Of a stretch of DNA of 64,000 nucleotides, positions 28,626 to 37,705 are shown piece after piece. Position numbers and translations under genes: made by a program. The stretch spans positions 62,001 through 126,000 of the forward strand of contig MKWE01000047.1 of NCBI GenBank assembly GCA_001899585.1, read 5' to 3'. Below the pieces are notes generated by a model. It did no database searches and had not been told where the DNA came from. It was given only the letters and a program-made list of their open reading frames with translations. How positions within the stretch are numbered: the stretch's first letter is position 1; each line of letters starts with the position of its first letter. Source of the stretch: Rhodospirillales bacterium 70-18. GTDB taxonomy: Bacteria > Pseudomonadota > Alphaproteobacteria > Acetobacterales > Acetobacteraceae.

Positions 28626-29980
28626 TAGCGCAACGCCGGGCGGTCGGGCGCCGCTGCCAGGCCCAGCATGCCCGGCGGCGGCCGCGGCAGCGCGCTGCCG
28701 CGCGCCACCCGCGTCTCGGCCTCGACCATCTGGCGCAGCGTGACCGTGGCGGCCGCCAGCACATAGACCAGATCGACATACGCCATGCTCAGCGCCGCCC
28801 CGGCGACCATGTAGGCGACCAAACTCCCCTGCAGGGCGAACGCGAGATCGAACGCCCAGCGCAGGTTGGCCTGCTCGCGCGCCAGCCGTCGGACGCGGCG
28901 GAGGTTGACGGCCATGGACGCCAGCATGGCAACGAACAGCCCCAGCCCGACGAAACCCATATCGCCCAGCACCTCGAAATAGATGCTGTGGGCGGCGCGC
29001 GGCATAGGTCCGGCCGGGTCGGTCGGCACGAAATCGAGCATATGCATGCTGCCGCCGTACAGGGCCCACGCGAAGGGATGCTGCACCGCGTGGAAGCCGC
29101 CGCCGAACAACGGCCGGTCGAGCGCGATCATCGTGCTGACCTTCCATGCGATCACGCGACCCATGAACGAGTTGTCGTCGTTCGCCGTCGTGATCGTATC
29201 CATGCGCTGGAACCATGACTCCGGCGCCGTCGCGAGGATCACCAGCCCGACCATCATCATCGCGGCGAAGCCAGCCAGCTTCCGGCGGCTGTTGACGACC
29301 ATGTACGCCGCCAGCGCCACCAGCCCGACCAGCGCACCGCGCGAGGACGTGCCGATCACGGCCGACAGGATCAAGGCGATGGCGCCGCCGCCAATCAGCT
29401 TGACCACACGGATCTCGGATTGCATCACCAGGTACAGGACCAGCGGCAGCACCACCAGCAGGCCGGCGGCGAGCTGATTGTTGTCGCCCACGCTCGGGTT
29501 GCCGACAATCTTATGGCCGCCGCCGCTGACCAGGTAGAACGCCCCCTCGGAAACGCCGACGAAGCCGACCCCCAGCGCCACCGCCAGTATCAACGCGTGA
29601 ATGCGCAGCCGCGAATTAACAACCGCCGCGATGACGAAGCAGAACAGCACGATCTTGGTGAACTTGGTGTAAATCACCCAACCGGCATCGGTCTGGTCGA
29701 TGCTCAGCGTCGCCGACACGGTGGCCACCCCGAGCAGGCAGAGCACCAGCCACAGCGTAGGCGTCATCCGGAACCGCAATTCGCGGGCGAACACCACCAT
29801 CGAGATCATCGTCGCGCCGGCGAACACCTTGTTGATGGGCACGCCGCTCATGAACGAGAACAGCCAGTCGTTGGGCGCCAGCAGCGCGGTCCAGGCCCAG
29901 CCCATCACGCCGACCATCGGAAAGCGCAGCGACAGCGGCACCATGGTCAGCATGACCGCCAGGAACAGCAGGTCGCGCAT
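28625..29980 (-). CDS. O-antigen-ligase-type membrane protein, probable exosortase-associated O-glycosylation ligase
   Basis: This is a 451-residue polytopic membrane protein (about 11 helices). The N-terminus (MRDLLFLAVMLTMVPLSLR, then VGVMGWAWTALLAPNDW) resembles the TIGR03097 group, ligases that accompany the PEP-CTERM/exosortase A system. The Wzy/WaaL-type block with GTSSRGALVGL and the loop with GGFHAVQHP and AHSIYFEVLGDMGFVG carries the family's conserved Arg and His. It probably adds glycans to exported proteins. A PEP-CTERM substrate is encoded at 21291. It is 5 bases downstream of the small ORF at 29986. Family assignment is good; exact substrate is inferred. Confidence 0.82.
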   Translation of the reverse strand: MRDLLFLAVMLTMVPLSLRFPMVGVMGWAWTALLAPNDWLFSFMSGVPINKVFAGATMISMVVFARELRFRMTPTLWLVLCLLGVATVSATLSIDQTDAGWVIYTKFTKIVLFCFVIAAVVNSRLRIHALILAVALGVGFVGVSEGAFYLVSGGGHKIVGNPSVGDNNQLAAGLLVVLPLVLYLVMQSEIRVVKLIGGGAIALILSAVIGTSSRGALVGLVALAAYMVVNSRRKLAGFAAMMMVGLVILATAPESWFQRMDTITTANDDNSFMGRVIAWKVSTMIALDRPLFGGGFHAVQHPFAWALYGGSMHMLDFVPTDPAGPMPRAAHSIYFEVLGDMGFVGLGLFVAMLASMAVNLRRVRRLAREQANLRWAFDLAFALQGSLVAYMVAGAALSMAYVDLVYVLAAATVTLRQMVEAETRVARGSALPRPPPGMLGLAAAPDRPALR

Positions 29981-29985
29981 GCGCG

Positions 29986-30156
29986 CTACCGCCTGGCGCG
30001 CGGCTTGGGCGCCGGCCGGGGGGCGCCGCGCAGGATTTCGCGGTAGCGCAACAGGCCGCTGATCGGCTCGCCCGGCTTGCGGGTCTCATTGCGCACATAC
30101 CAATGCACCGCCAGCACGATGGCGATGCAGTCCAGCAACAGCAATGTTGATTCCAT
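29986..30156 (-). CDS. Small single-helix membrane protein linked to the O-ligase
   Basis: This is a 56-residue ORF with one hydrophobic segment at the N-terminus (ESTLLLLDCIAIVLAVHWY) and a basic, Pro/Arg-rich tail with GLLRYREILRG. AGAAGGG lies 3-9 bases before the ATG. It ends 5 bases before the ligase gene start, which implies an operon. I do not recognise a family. Small proteins beside exosortase or glycosylation genes are often missed in annotation. Confidence 0.6.
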   Translation of the reverse strand: MESTLLLLDCIAIVLAVHWYVRNETRKPGEPISGLLRYREILRGAPRPAPKPRARR

Positions 30157-30271
30157 GCGCCCTTCTGCCCTGCGCAGCCTGCACGCGGCGGCCCGCGCCC
30201 CGCCAAACCGGCAGGGCACACGTACCGCCCCGGATATCATGGCGGTTGCGCGCGGTGCAAGCGTGAGGGCG

Positions 30272-31969
30272 TTACCGCGTGCCGCGCACCAACCGGCCCG
30301 GCAGCGCGCCGGTGGCCTGCCCGTCGCGGTGCACCGCCACGCCGGAGACGATCGTGGCGGTATAGCCATCGGTACGCTGCACCAGCCGGCGGCCCCCGGC
30401 CGGCAGGTCGTACAGCACTTCGGGCGCATGCGCGCACAGCCGGTCGTAGTCGATCACGTTGAGGTCGGCCTTCAGGCCGGGGGCGATCCGCCCGCGGTCG
30501 GACAGACCGATCGCCGCCGCGTTGTCGGCACTCAGCCGCCGCACCACCCAGGGCAGGTCCAGCTTCGCGCCCCGGCTACGGTCGCGCGTCCAATGGGTTA
30601 TCATGGTGGTCGGCGCCGAGGCGTCGCAGATGATCGAGACATGCGCGCCGCCGTCGCCCAGCCCCATGATGGTGTCGGGGTCGCGCATCATGGCGCCGAC
30701 CGCCTCCAGGTCGCCGTCGGCGTAGTTGATGATCGGGCGATACAGCACCGCGCGGCCGTCGCGTTCCAGCAGCATGTCGTAGACCACCTGCTGCGGGTCG
30801 CGCCCCTCGCGCGCGGCGCGGGCGGCCACGCTGGCCTCCGGCGGCGGCTCGTAGTCGGGGCGGTCGCCGAGCGGGAAGATCTTCTCCCAGGTGTTCAGCC
30901 GGTGCGCCAGACCCGGATCGGCGGTGGCCTCCCCCGTCAGGCGGGCGCGGAACGCGGGGTCGCGCAGCCGGGCGAGCTTCTGCGGGAACGGCAGGGCGGC
31001 GACCTCACCCCAGCTTGGCCGGCCAATGAACGGATTTTGCGAGATTTCGAAGCCCAGCATCACGCCGACCGGACGGCCCATCACCTGCCCGGTGATGCGG
31101 CAGCCGGCGGCGTTGGCGTCGTGGATATGGTCGAGAATCCGCCGCCACGCCTGCGGCCGCTGCTCGCGCTGCAGCAGCGAGATGGTCATCGGCCGGCCGG
31201 AGCCTTCGGCCAAGCGGCGCAGCAGCGCGAATTCGGCGTCGATATCGTCGAAATCGGAGATCACCTGCATCCAGCCCCGCCCAAGGGCCGCGGCGATCTC
31301 GGCCAGCTCGCTCTCCTCGGCGCGCAGCGTCGGCGTGTGCCGGCCGTCGAGCGTCTTGTGCGCCAGCGTGCGCGAGGTGGAGAAGCCCAGCGCACCTGCC
31401 GCCATGCCCTCGGCCGCCAGCCGCGCCATCTCGGCGCGGTCGGACGCGGTGGCCGGCTCGCGGTCGGCGCCCCGCTTACCCATGACATGCACGCGCAGCG
31501 CGGCATGCGGCACCTGGGTGCAGACATCGGCGTCGTACCGCCGGGCGGCCAGCACGTCGAGATACTCGGGGAAGCTCTGCCAGTTCCACGGCAGGCCGGC
31601 GGTCAGCACCACCTCCGGGATGTCCTCCACCCCTTCCATCAGTTCCACCAGCATCTGCCGCCGCTCCGGCAGGCAGGGGGCGAAGCCGACGCCGCAATTG
31701 CCGATCAGCACGGTGGTGACGCCGTTCCACGACGAGGGCGTGATGTGGCTGCTCCAGGTCACCTGGGCGTCGTAATGGGTGTGCACATCGACGAAGCCGG
31801 GGGTGACCAGCCTGCCGCGGGCGTCGATCTCCTCGGCGGCGCGCCCGGCCACGGCGCCGACCGCCGCGATACGGTCGCCGCGGATGGCGATATCGGCCTC
31901 GCGCAGGGCGCCCCCGGTGCCGTCGGCCACGGTGCCGCCGCGGATGATCAGGTCGTACGTGTCGGACAT
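30272..31969 (-). CDS. N-acyl-D-amino-acid deacylase family amidohydrolase
   Basis: This 565-residue metal-dependent amidohydrolase (amidohydrolase_3/D-aminoacylase type) probably hydrolyses N-acyl-D-amino acids or a related cyclic or amide substrate. It shows VTPGFVDVHTHYDAQV with two metal-binding His and the LIGNCGVGFAPC loop. The metal-ligand Asp is expected in MGLGDGGAHVSIICDAS. The C-terminal composite beta domain contains GRIAPGLKADLNVID. The start at 31969 is preceded by GGGGAAG; an upstream start at 31990 lacks a clear ribosome site. It is divergent from the peptidase at 32042. Confidence 0.85.
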   Translation of the reverse strand: MSDTYDLIIRGGTVADGTGGALREADIAIRGDRIAAVGAVAGRAAEEIDARGRLVTPGFVDVHTHYDAQVTWSSHITPSSWNGVTTVLIGNCGVGFAPCLPERRQMLVELMEGVEDIPEVVLTAGLPWNWQSFPEYLDVLAARRYDADVCTQVPHAALRVHVMGKRGADREPATASDRAEMARLAAEGMAAGALGFSTSRTLAHKTLDGRHTPTLRAEESELAEIAAALGRGWMQVISDFDDIDAEFALLRRLAEGSGRPMTISLLQREQRPQAWRRILDHIHDANAAGCRITGQVMGRPVGVMLGFEISQNPFIGRPSWGEVAALPFPQKLARLRDPAFRARLTGEATADPGLAHRLNTWEKIFPLGDRPDYEPPPEASVAARAAREGRDPQQVVYDMLLERDGRAVLYRPIINYADGDLEAVGAMMRDPDTIMGLGDGGAHVSIICDASAPTTMITHWTRDRSRGAKLDLPWVVRRLSADNAAAIGLSDRGRIAPGLKADLNVIDYDRLCAHAPEVLYDLPAGGRRLVQRTDGYTATIVSGVAVHRDGQATGALPGRLVRGTR

Positions 31970-32041
31970 TCGCCGCTTCCCCCTGCGCACTGACGGCGCC
32001 TGACGCTATCATAGCCCCCTTTGCCGCAGGAGGTCACCGCC

Positions 32042-32947
32042 GTGCCGCCGATCCCCGCCGCCGCCCGCGAGGGCAACGTGCCGTTCCGTGGCCACCAGAC
32101 CTGGTACCGCATCACCGGCGGCGCGCACGCCACCCGGCCGCCGCTGGTGGTGCTACATGGCGGGCCGGGCGCCAGCCACGACTACACACTGCGCTTCGCC
32201 CACCTGGCGACGCCGGAACGGGCGGTGATCCATTACGACCAGTTCGGCTGCGGCCGCTCCACCCACCTGCCCGGGGCGGACCCGGCGTTCTGGACGGTCA
32301 GCCTGTTCCTCGACGAGTTGGACACGCTGCTGCGCCATCTCGGCATCGCCGGCGCCTATCACCTGCTCGGCCAGTCCTGGGGCGGCATGCTGGGGGCGGA
32401 GCACGCGGTGCTGCGCCCGGCCGGGCTGCGCGCCCTGGTGATCGCCAACTCGCCGCCCTCGATGGCGCTGTGGGTGCAGGAGGCGAACCGCCTGCGCGCC
32501 GACCTGCCCGCCGAGGTGCAGGCGACCCTGCTGCGCCACGAGGCGGCCGGCACCACGGACTCCCCGGAATACGAGGCGGCGACCATGGTGTTCTACGCCC
32601 GCCATGTCTGCCGCGTGCAGCCGTTCCCCGAGGAGGTGGCGCGCAGCTTCGCCGGCATCGCCGCCGATCCCACCGTGTACCATACCATGAACGGCCCCAG
32701 CGAGTTCCACTGCACCGGCTCACTGCGAAGCTGGAGCGTGATCGACCGGCTGGGCCGGATCACCGCGCCGACCCTGCTGATCTCCGGCCGCCACGACGAG
32801 GCCACCCCCACCGTCGTGCAGCCCTTTGCCGACCGGATCACCGACGTGCGCTGGCACATCTTTCCGGATTCGAGCCATATGCCGCACGTGGAGGAGACCG
32901 AGGCCTGCATGCGCATCGTGGGCGATTTCCTGGCGGAGCAGGATTGA
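32042..32947 (+). CDS. Proline iminopeptidase-family alpha/beta hydrolase
   Basis: This is a 301-residue S33-type peptidase/hydrolase. HGGPG (oxyanion hole), the nucleophile elbow GQSWGG, the acid in SGRHDEAT and the base in [10 protein letters not shown] give an intact catalytic triad. The start is the GTG at 32042: a perfect AGGAGGT lies seven bases upstream, and the longer TTG start at 32021 would place that site inside the coding region. Related enzymes remove N-terminal proline or cleave proline/amino-acid amides. Confidence 0.9.
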   Translation: MPPIPAAAREGNVPFRGHQTWYRITGGAHATRPPLVVLHGGPGASHDYTLRFAHLATPERAVIHYDQFGCGRSTHLPGADPAFWTVSLFLDELDTLLRHLGIAGAYHLLGQSWGGMLGAEHAVLRPAGLRALVIANSPPSMALWVQEANRLRADLPAEVQATLLRHEAAGTTDSPEYEAATMVFYARHVCRVQPFPEEVARSFAGIAADPTVYHTMNGPSEFHCTGSLRSWSVIDRLGRITAPTLLISGRHDEATPTVVQPFADRITDVRWHIFPDSSHMPHVEETEACMRIVGDFLAEQD

Positions 32948-32989
32948 CACGACGGGGAAATCTTCTTTTAGCAATAAATGGGAAAATCC

Positions 32990-33068
32990 ACAAAGAGACG
33001 TAGAGGCGGAGAGAAGAAAACAGGGCGGACCTCTCGCCTTTCTTCTCACCGTCTCTACGTCTCTTTGT
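32990..33068. terminator. Long inverted repeat between convergent genes (bidirectional terminator candidate)
   Basis: Two 30-base arms (32990-33019 and 33039-33068) match as reverse complements with only two mismatches and a 19-base spacer. The arms are A/G-rich on one strand (ACAAAGAGACGTAGAG...GAGAAGAAA). The element lies between the stop of the peptidase (+) and the stop of the SDR (-), so it would fold in both transcripts. It could also be a small non-autonomous repeat element. Confidence 0.65.
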
Positions 33069-33092
33069 AAATCTTCTTGCTCTCTCCCAGGC

Positions 33093-33827
33093 CTACCCCC
33101 GCTGGATCCCCGCCGCCAGGAATCCGCCATCCACCGCCAGCACGTGGCCGGTGACATATCCGGCATCCGGCCCGCACAGGTACAGCGCAGCGCCGGCAAT
33201 CTCCTCCGGCGTGGCGTAGCGGTGCAGCGGCACCGCCCGGTTCCATACCCCGCGCACCTCGGCGTCGTGCACCGCCGCCACCAACGGCGTCTCCACCGGT
33301 CCGGGCGCGATCACGTTCACCCGGATGCCCCGTTCGGCCAGATCCACCGCCATCACCTGGCTCAGCGTCACCACCCCGCCCTTGGACGCGCCATAGGCCG
33401 ACCGCCCGGTGTTGCCGCGCATGCCCGAGACGCTGGCGATGTTCACGATGGCGCCGCCGGCCGACATCACCCGCGCGCTGGCCTGCCCGATAAGAAAGCT
33501 GCCGCGCAGGTTCACCGCGATGATGCGGTCGAACACCTCCACCGGCGTGTCCAGGAACGGCATGTCGCGCGCGATGCCGGCGCAGTTCACCATCACGTCC
33601 AGCCCGCCATGCCAGTCCACGATCGCGGCCACGGCGGCGGCGCAGCTTTCCGGGTCGGCCACGTCGAGCCGCAGCGGCGCGATCGCCCCGTCGCCCAGCC
33701 GCTCCTGCGTTGCCGTGAGGTCGCCAGCCACCACCAGCGCCCCCTCGGCGGCGAACCTGGCCGCCACCGCCGCACCGATGCCCGACAGCCCGCCGGTCAC
33801 CAATGCCACCTTGCCTGCCAGGATCAT
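33093..33827 (-). CDS. SDR family NAD(P)-dependent oxidoreductase
   Basis: This is a 244-residue classical short-chain dehydrogenase. The cofactor loop is TGGLSGIG, VNCAGIA stabilises the central sheet, and the catalytic Ser lies in IASVSG. The active-site YxxxK is SAYGASKGG, and the C-terminus contains YVTGHVLAVDGG, typical of FabG-like enzymes. It sits downstream of the TRAP transporter genes on the same strand, across the AT-rich hairpin at 33860, which suggests it may process the imported compound. Substrate unknown. Confidence 0.9.
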   Translation of the reverse strand: MILAGKVALVTGGLSGIGAAVAARFAAEGALVVAGDLTATQERLGDGAIAPLRLDVADPESCAAAVAAIVDWHGGLDVMVNCAGIARDMPFLDTPVEVFDRIIAVNLRGSFLIGQASARVMSAGGAIVNIASVSGMRGNTGRSAYGASKGGVVTLSQVMAVDLAERGIRVNVIAPGPVETPLVAAVHDAEVRGVWNRAVPLHRYATPEEIAGAALYLCGPDAGYVTGHVLAVDGGFLAAGIQRG

Positions 33828-33859
33828 TCAGTTTTCTCCGAAATTAAGAAAGAACAGGT

Positions 33860-33897
33860 CTTCTTTTTGTGAACAAAAAGAAGCAAAAAACTTTATC
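33860..33897. repeat. AT-rich hairpin element, copy 1
   Basis: An 11-bp palindromic stem (CTTCTTTTTGT / ACAAAAAGAAG) is followed by CAAAAAACTTTATC. This is one of four similar elements in the window (others at 48038, 49886 and 49963). It lies between the TRAP gene stop and the SDR start, so on the minus strand it is in a position to act as a terminator or attenuator. Confidence 0.7.
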
Positions 33898-33909
33898 AAT
33901 TACAGCAGT

Positions 33910-35739
33910 TCACTTCAGGAAGCCGATCGAGAACCAGGGCACCGCGGCCACCACCAGCAGCCCCACCACCAGGGCCGCCATGTACGGCCAGATCCGCTTC
34001 ATTCCGGCATCGGGCGACACCCGCCCGATCGCGCAGGCGGCGTAGTACCCCACCCCCAGCGGCGGCGCGAACAGCCCGATGCCCATCGCCAGGATCACCA
34101 CCATCGCGTAATGAACCTCGTGGATATGCAACTCCCGCGCGATCGGGAACAGCAGCGGCCCGAACAGCACGATCGCCGGAATCCCCTCCAGCACGCTGCC
34201 CAGTACCACGAAGGCCAGGATCGAGATCAGCAGGAAGCCGAAGCCGCCGCCCGGCACGCTGGCCATCGACTGCGCCAATTGCCTGCTGAACCCCGACTGC
34301 GTCAGCGCCCAGGCCATGCCCGTCGCGGTGCCGATGATCAGCAGGATCGCCCCCGACAACGCCGCCGTCTCCAGCAGCATCGGATATATCCGCCGCCAGT
34401 CGAACTGCCGGTACAGCAGCAGACCCACCACCACCGAATAGGCGATGCCGATGGTGGAAACCTCGGTCGCCGTGGCCACCCCCTCCACAACCGAGGTGCG
34501 GATGACGAACGGCAGGACCAGCGCCGGCAGCGCCACCCAGAACGTCCGCCACACCTCGCGCCTGGGCACCCGCGCGCCGCGCGTCTCGCCGCGCGAGCGC
34601 TTCCACGCCACCACCGCGAGCGCCACCGCCAGCACCAGCCCCGGCACCAGCCCGCCGGTGAACAGGGCCGCGATCGACACCCCGGTCACCGAGCCGATGG
34701 TGATCAGCACCAGGCTCGGCGGGATCGTCTCGCTCATGGCGCCCGAGGCCGAAAGCACGGCGATCAGCTCGCCCTCATCGGCGCCGCGCTTCTTCATCTC
34801 GGGGAACAGCACCGGCGCCACCGCCGCCATGTCGGCCGCTTTCGCGCCGGAAATGCCGGAGACCAGATACATCGCCCCCAGCAGCACGTAATACAGCCCG
34901 CCGCGCACATGCCCGACCAGCCCGGCAAGGAACGCCACCATCGCCCGCGCCATGCCGGTCATCTCGATCAGCAGGCCGAGGAACACGAACAGCGGCACCG
35001 CCAGCAGCACCAGGCTGCTCATCCCCTCGTCCATGCGGCTGACCACGATGAACAGCGGCACCGTGGTGACGCATTTCAGGAACGCCACCGTGGCCGTGCC
35101 GAACGCGAAGCCGATCGGCACCCCCAGCAGCACGCCGGCCGCCAGCAGGCCCACGAAGAACACCGCGAGGTTCCAGTTGCCGATCGCCTTCAGCGCCGGG
35201 GCGGCCAGCCACAGAACCAGCGCCAGCACCGCCAGCGCCGCCGCCACCTCGGCCACCCGCCGCCAGTCCAGCCGCCACAGCCGCAGCAGCGACCAGGCCA
35301 GCATCACCGCGCAGCCAACCGGGATCGCCCCCGCCCGCACGATGTTGGACAGCCCCAGCGCCGGGGTCTCGATATAGTATTCCTCCCCGGCGTAATCGGC
35401 CGCCCAGGGCAGCACGATCAGCAGGAACAGCGCCGGCATCGCGACGGCCAGCACCTCCGCCCGCGCCCGCCAGCCGGGCGACAGGCCGCCGACGATCGCC
35501 GTCAGCCGCATATGCTGGCCGCGCTGCAGCGCCACCACTGCGCCCAGCATGGCCAGCCACAGGAACAGGATCGAGGCCAGTTCGTCCGACCAGACGAACG
35601 GGTGGTGGAACACGAAGCGGCTGACCACGCCGGCCAGCAGCACCGCGATCTCCACCAGCACCAGCACCGCGGTCGGCACCTCCACCGCGCAGCGCAACCC
35701 TGTCTCCAGCCGCGCGATGGCGCTCCCCGCCGCCCGCAT
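33910..35739 (-). CDS. TRAP transporter fused small and large permease (DctQ-DctM)
   Basis: This is a 609-residue membrane protein. Residues 1-165 form a DctQ-like four-helix small subunit (with FHHPFVWSDELASILFLWLAML). The rest is the DctM large subunit, with landmarks LLAVPLFVFLGLLIEMTG, SGISGAKAADMAAVAPVL and ETIPPSLVLITIGSVTGVS. Fused Q-M permeases are a known TRAP arrangement. The ATG at 35739 overlaps a GAGGCGGGAG ribosome region and is nine bases after the DctP stop. It works with the periplasmic binding protein at 35748 to import an organic acid or similar solute using the ion gradient. Confidence 0.92.
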   Translation of the reverse strand: MRAAGSAIARLETGLRCAVEVPTAVLVLVEIAVLLAGVVSRFVFHHPFVWSDELASILFLWLAMLGAVVALQRGQHMRLTAIVGGLSPGWRARAEVLAVAMPALFLLIVLPWAADYAGEEYYIETPALGLSNIVRAGAIPVGCAVMLAWSLLRLWRLDWRRVAEVAAALAVLALVLWLAAPALKAIGNWNLAVFFVGLLAAGVLLGVPIGFAFGTATVAFLKCVTTVPLFIVVSRMDEGMSSLVLLAVPLFVFLGLLIEMTGMARAMVAFLAGLVGHVRGGLYYVLLGAMYLVSGISGAKAADMAAVAPVLFPEMKKRGADEGELIAVLSASGAMSETIPPSLVLITIGSVTGVSIAALFTGGLVPGLVLAVALAVVAWKRSRGETRGARVPRREVWRTFWVALPALVLPFVIRTSVVEGVATATEVSTIGIAYSVVVGLLLYRQFDWRRIYPMLLETAALSGAILLIIGTATGMAWALTQSGFSRQLAQSMASVPGGGFGFLLISILAFVVLGSVLEGIPAIVLFGPLLFPIARELHIHEVHYAMVVILAMGIGLFAPPLGVGYYAACAIGRVSPDAGMKRIWPYMAALVVGLLVVAAVPWFSIGFLK

Positions 35740-35747
35740 CTCCCGCC

Positions 35748-36758
35748 TCAGGCGAGGCTGCCGACCGCCGCTTCCAGCGCGCCCCAGGCCTCCTTGCCGA
35801 ATTTCTGCTGCCACTCCGAGTAGAACCCGGCCTTCTTGAGCGTGGCGCGGAACGCCGCCGCGTCGGTCTGGATGAACTCCATCCCATGCGTCTTCAACGA
35901 ACCGGAGAGCGTGTCGTTCAGCTTGGCGATGTCCACGCGCTGTTGCACCGCCGAGGCGTTCAACTCGCGCTCAGTGATCTCGCGCACATCGGCCGGCAGC
36001 GCCTCCCAGGCGCGCTTGTTGGCCAGGAACCAGAACCCGTCCCACATATGGTTGGTCACCGAGAGGTATTTCTGCACCTCGTACAGCTTCGCCACGTCGA
36101 TGATCGCCAGCGGGTTCTCCTGCCCGTCGACGATATGGGTCTGCAGCGCCGAATAGACCTCGTTGAAGTTGATGCTGGTGGGTGCTGCGCCGAACGCCTT
36201 GAACAGGCTGGTCCATAGCGGGCTGGGCGGCACCCGCATCTTGAAGCCGGAGAGATCCTCGGGCGTCTTGATCGGCTTGGCTGAGCTGGTCATCTGGCGG
36301 TAGCCGTTGTCCCACTGCTTGGCCATCGCATACAGGCCGCGCTTGGCGATCTCGCCGCGCACCAGGCTGCCCAGCGCCCCGTCCATCGCCGGCCACACTT
36401 GGCCGTAATCCTTGAACGCAAAACCGACACCGTTGATCGAAGCGACCGGCACCAGCGTGGACAGGATCAGCCCCGACAGCGTGAACATCTCCACCGCCCC
36501 GGCGCGCAGCTGGCTCAGCGTGTCGGTGTCGCTGCCAAGCTGGTTGTTGGGGAAGATCTGGATTTCCAGCCGCCCGCCGGTCGCTTCCTTGATCCGCTTG
36601 GCCGCCTCGCCGGCGCGCACGTTCATCGGGTGCGTCAGCGGCACGTTGTTGGCGTATTTATAGGTGAATTCGGCGGCCTCGGCCGGCCGGGTGCGGATGG
36701 CGAACAGCGGCAGCGCGGCGCCGGCGGTCAGCAGCGTACGGCGCGACAGGCGGGACAT
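35748..36758 (-). CDS. TRAP transporter solute-binding protein (DctP family)
   Basis: This is a 336-residue periplasmic receptor. The signal (MSRLSRRTLLTAGAALPLF) contains SRRTLL and is probably of Tat type. The binding protein has the family core: ANNVPLTHPMNVRAGE at the N-terminus, FPNNQLGSDTDT, the ligand-binding Arg in FKMRVPPSPLW, and the Asn-rich FNEVYSALQTHIVDGQENP. A strong GGAGGA precedes the ATG at 36758. It is first in the operon with the Q-M permease; ligand unknown. Confidence 0.92.
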   Translation of the reverse strand: MSRLSRRTLLTAGAALPLFAIRTRPAEAAEFTYKYANNVPLTHPMNVRAGEAAKRIKEATGGRLEIQIFPNNQLGSDTDTLSQLRAGAVEMFTLSGLILSTLVPVASINGVGFAFKDYGQVWPAMDGALGSLVRGEIAKRGLYAMAKQWDNGYRQMTSSAKPIKTPEDLSGFKMRVPPSPLWTSLFKAFGAAPTSINFNEVYSALQTHIVDGQENPLAIIDVAKLYEVQKYLSVTNHMWDGFWFLANKRAWEALPADVREITERELNASAVQQRVDIAKLNDTLSGSLKTHGMEFIQTDAAAFRATLKKAGFYSEWQQKFGKEAWGALEAAVGSLA

Positions 36759-36892
36759 GGCGTATCCTCCGGATGCGGGCATGGCCGGCGGCCGTCCCGT
36801 CGTTGATAATCGGCGGCAGGGCGCGAGCACCCCGGGCGGGCGATTCTCGCCATCCCGCGCCGCGATGCAATGACCAATCGGAGGCCAGCGGC

Positions 36893-37516
36893 ATGAATAC
36901 GGATATCCGGCCCATCGGCGTGCTGCTGGCCGGCGGCCTCGCCCGGCGCATGGGCGGCGGCGACAAACCGCTGCGGCTGCTCGGCGGCCGCCCGCTGCTG
37001 GACCACGCCATCGCCCGCATCGCCCCGCAATGCCGCGCCCTGGTGCTGAACGCCAACGGCCCGCCGGAGCGCTTCGCCGCCTGGGGCCTGCCGGTCGTGG
37101 CCGACCCGCTGCCCGATTTCCCGGGCCCGCTGGCCGGCGTGCTGGCCGGCATGCGCTGGGCCGCCGCCCACCACCCGAACGCGACCGACGTGCTCTCCGC
37201 CCCCACCGACACGCCGTTCCTGCCCGCCGACCTGGCCACCCGCCTCGCCGAGGCGCGCACGCGCGCCGGCACCCCCATCGCCTGCGCCAGTTCGGCCGGG
37301 CGCACCCACCCGGTGGTCGCCCTCTGGCCGGTGGCGCTGGCCGACGCGCTGGAGGCGGACCTGCGCGCCGGCATGCGCAAGATCGACGCCTGGACCGCCC
37401 GCCACGGCGTCGCCGAGGCCGCCTTCCCCGCCACGCCCTTCGACCCGTTCTTCAACGTCAATACGCAAGAGGACCTGGCGGAGGCCGAGCGCCTCGCCGC
37501 CGAAGCAGGCAGATAG
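36893..37516 (+). CDS. mobA: Molybdenum cofactor guanylyltransferase
   Basis: This enzyme attaches GMP to molybdopterin to make the bis-MGD/MGD cofactor (207 aa). The nucleotide-binding signature LAGGLARRMGGGDKPL is at residues 12-27, and SAPTDTPFLPADL carries the metal-binding Asp. The C-terminus has FFNVNTQEDLAEAE as in MobA. GGAGG precedes the ATG. It stands alone here. The window also has a molybdenum hydroxylase subunit at 50007, although that class normally uses MCD rather than MGD. Confidence 0.93.
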   Translation: MNTDIRPIGVLLAGGLARRMGGGDKPLRLLGGRPLLDHAIARIAPQCRALVLNANGPPERFAAWGLPVVADPLPDFPGPLAGVLAGMRWAAAHHPNATDVLSAPTDTPFLPADLATRLAEARTRAGTPIACASSAGRTHPVVALWPVALADALEADLRAGMRKIDAWTARHGVAEAAFPATPFDPFFNVNTQEDLAEAERLAAEAGR

Positions 37517-37705
37517 CGCCCCGCCTGCCCACCGATTGCGCACGCCCCGCCCGCCACCCCTTCCCGCCCGGCCCGCCCAGCCCGGCATGCCGCTTGCTTT
37601 GCCGGCGCCACGCCGCGCGTTCCGATCCCCATCGGATGCCGCCGCGACCATGCCGCGCCGCCGGCAACGACCGGCGGATCGACCACAACCGGGGAAGGCT
37701 TCAAC

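Noticed and set aside
32021-32041. Longer TTG start for the proline iminopeptidase-like gene
   Set aside because: It would place a perfect AGGAGGT inside the coding region, 7 bases before the GTG at 32042, which is the better start.
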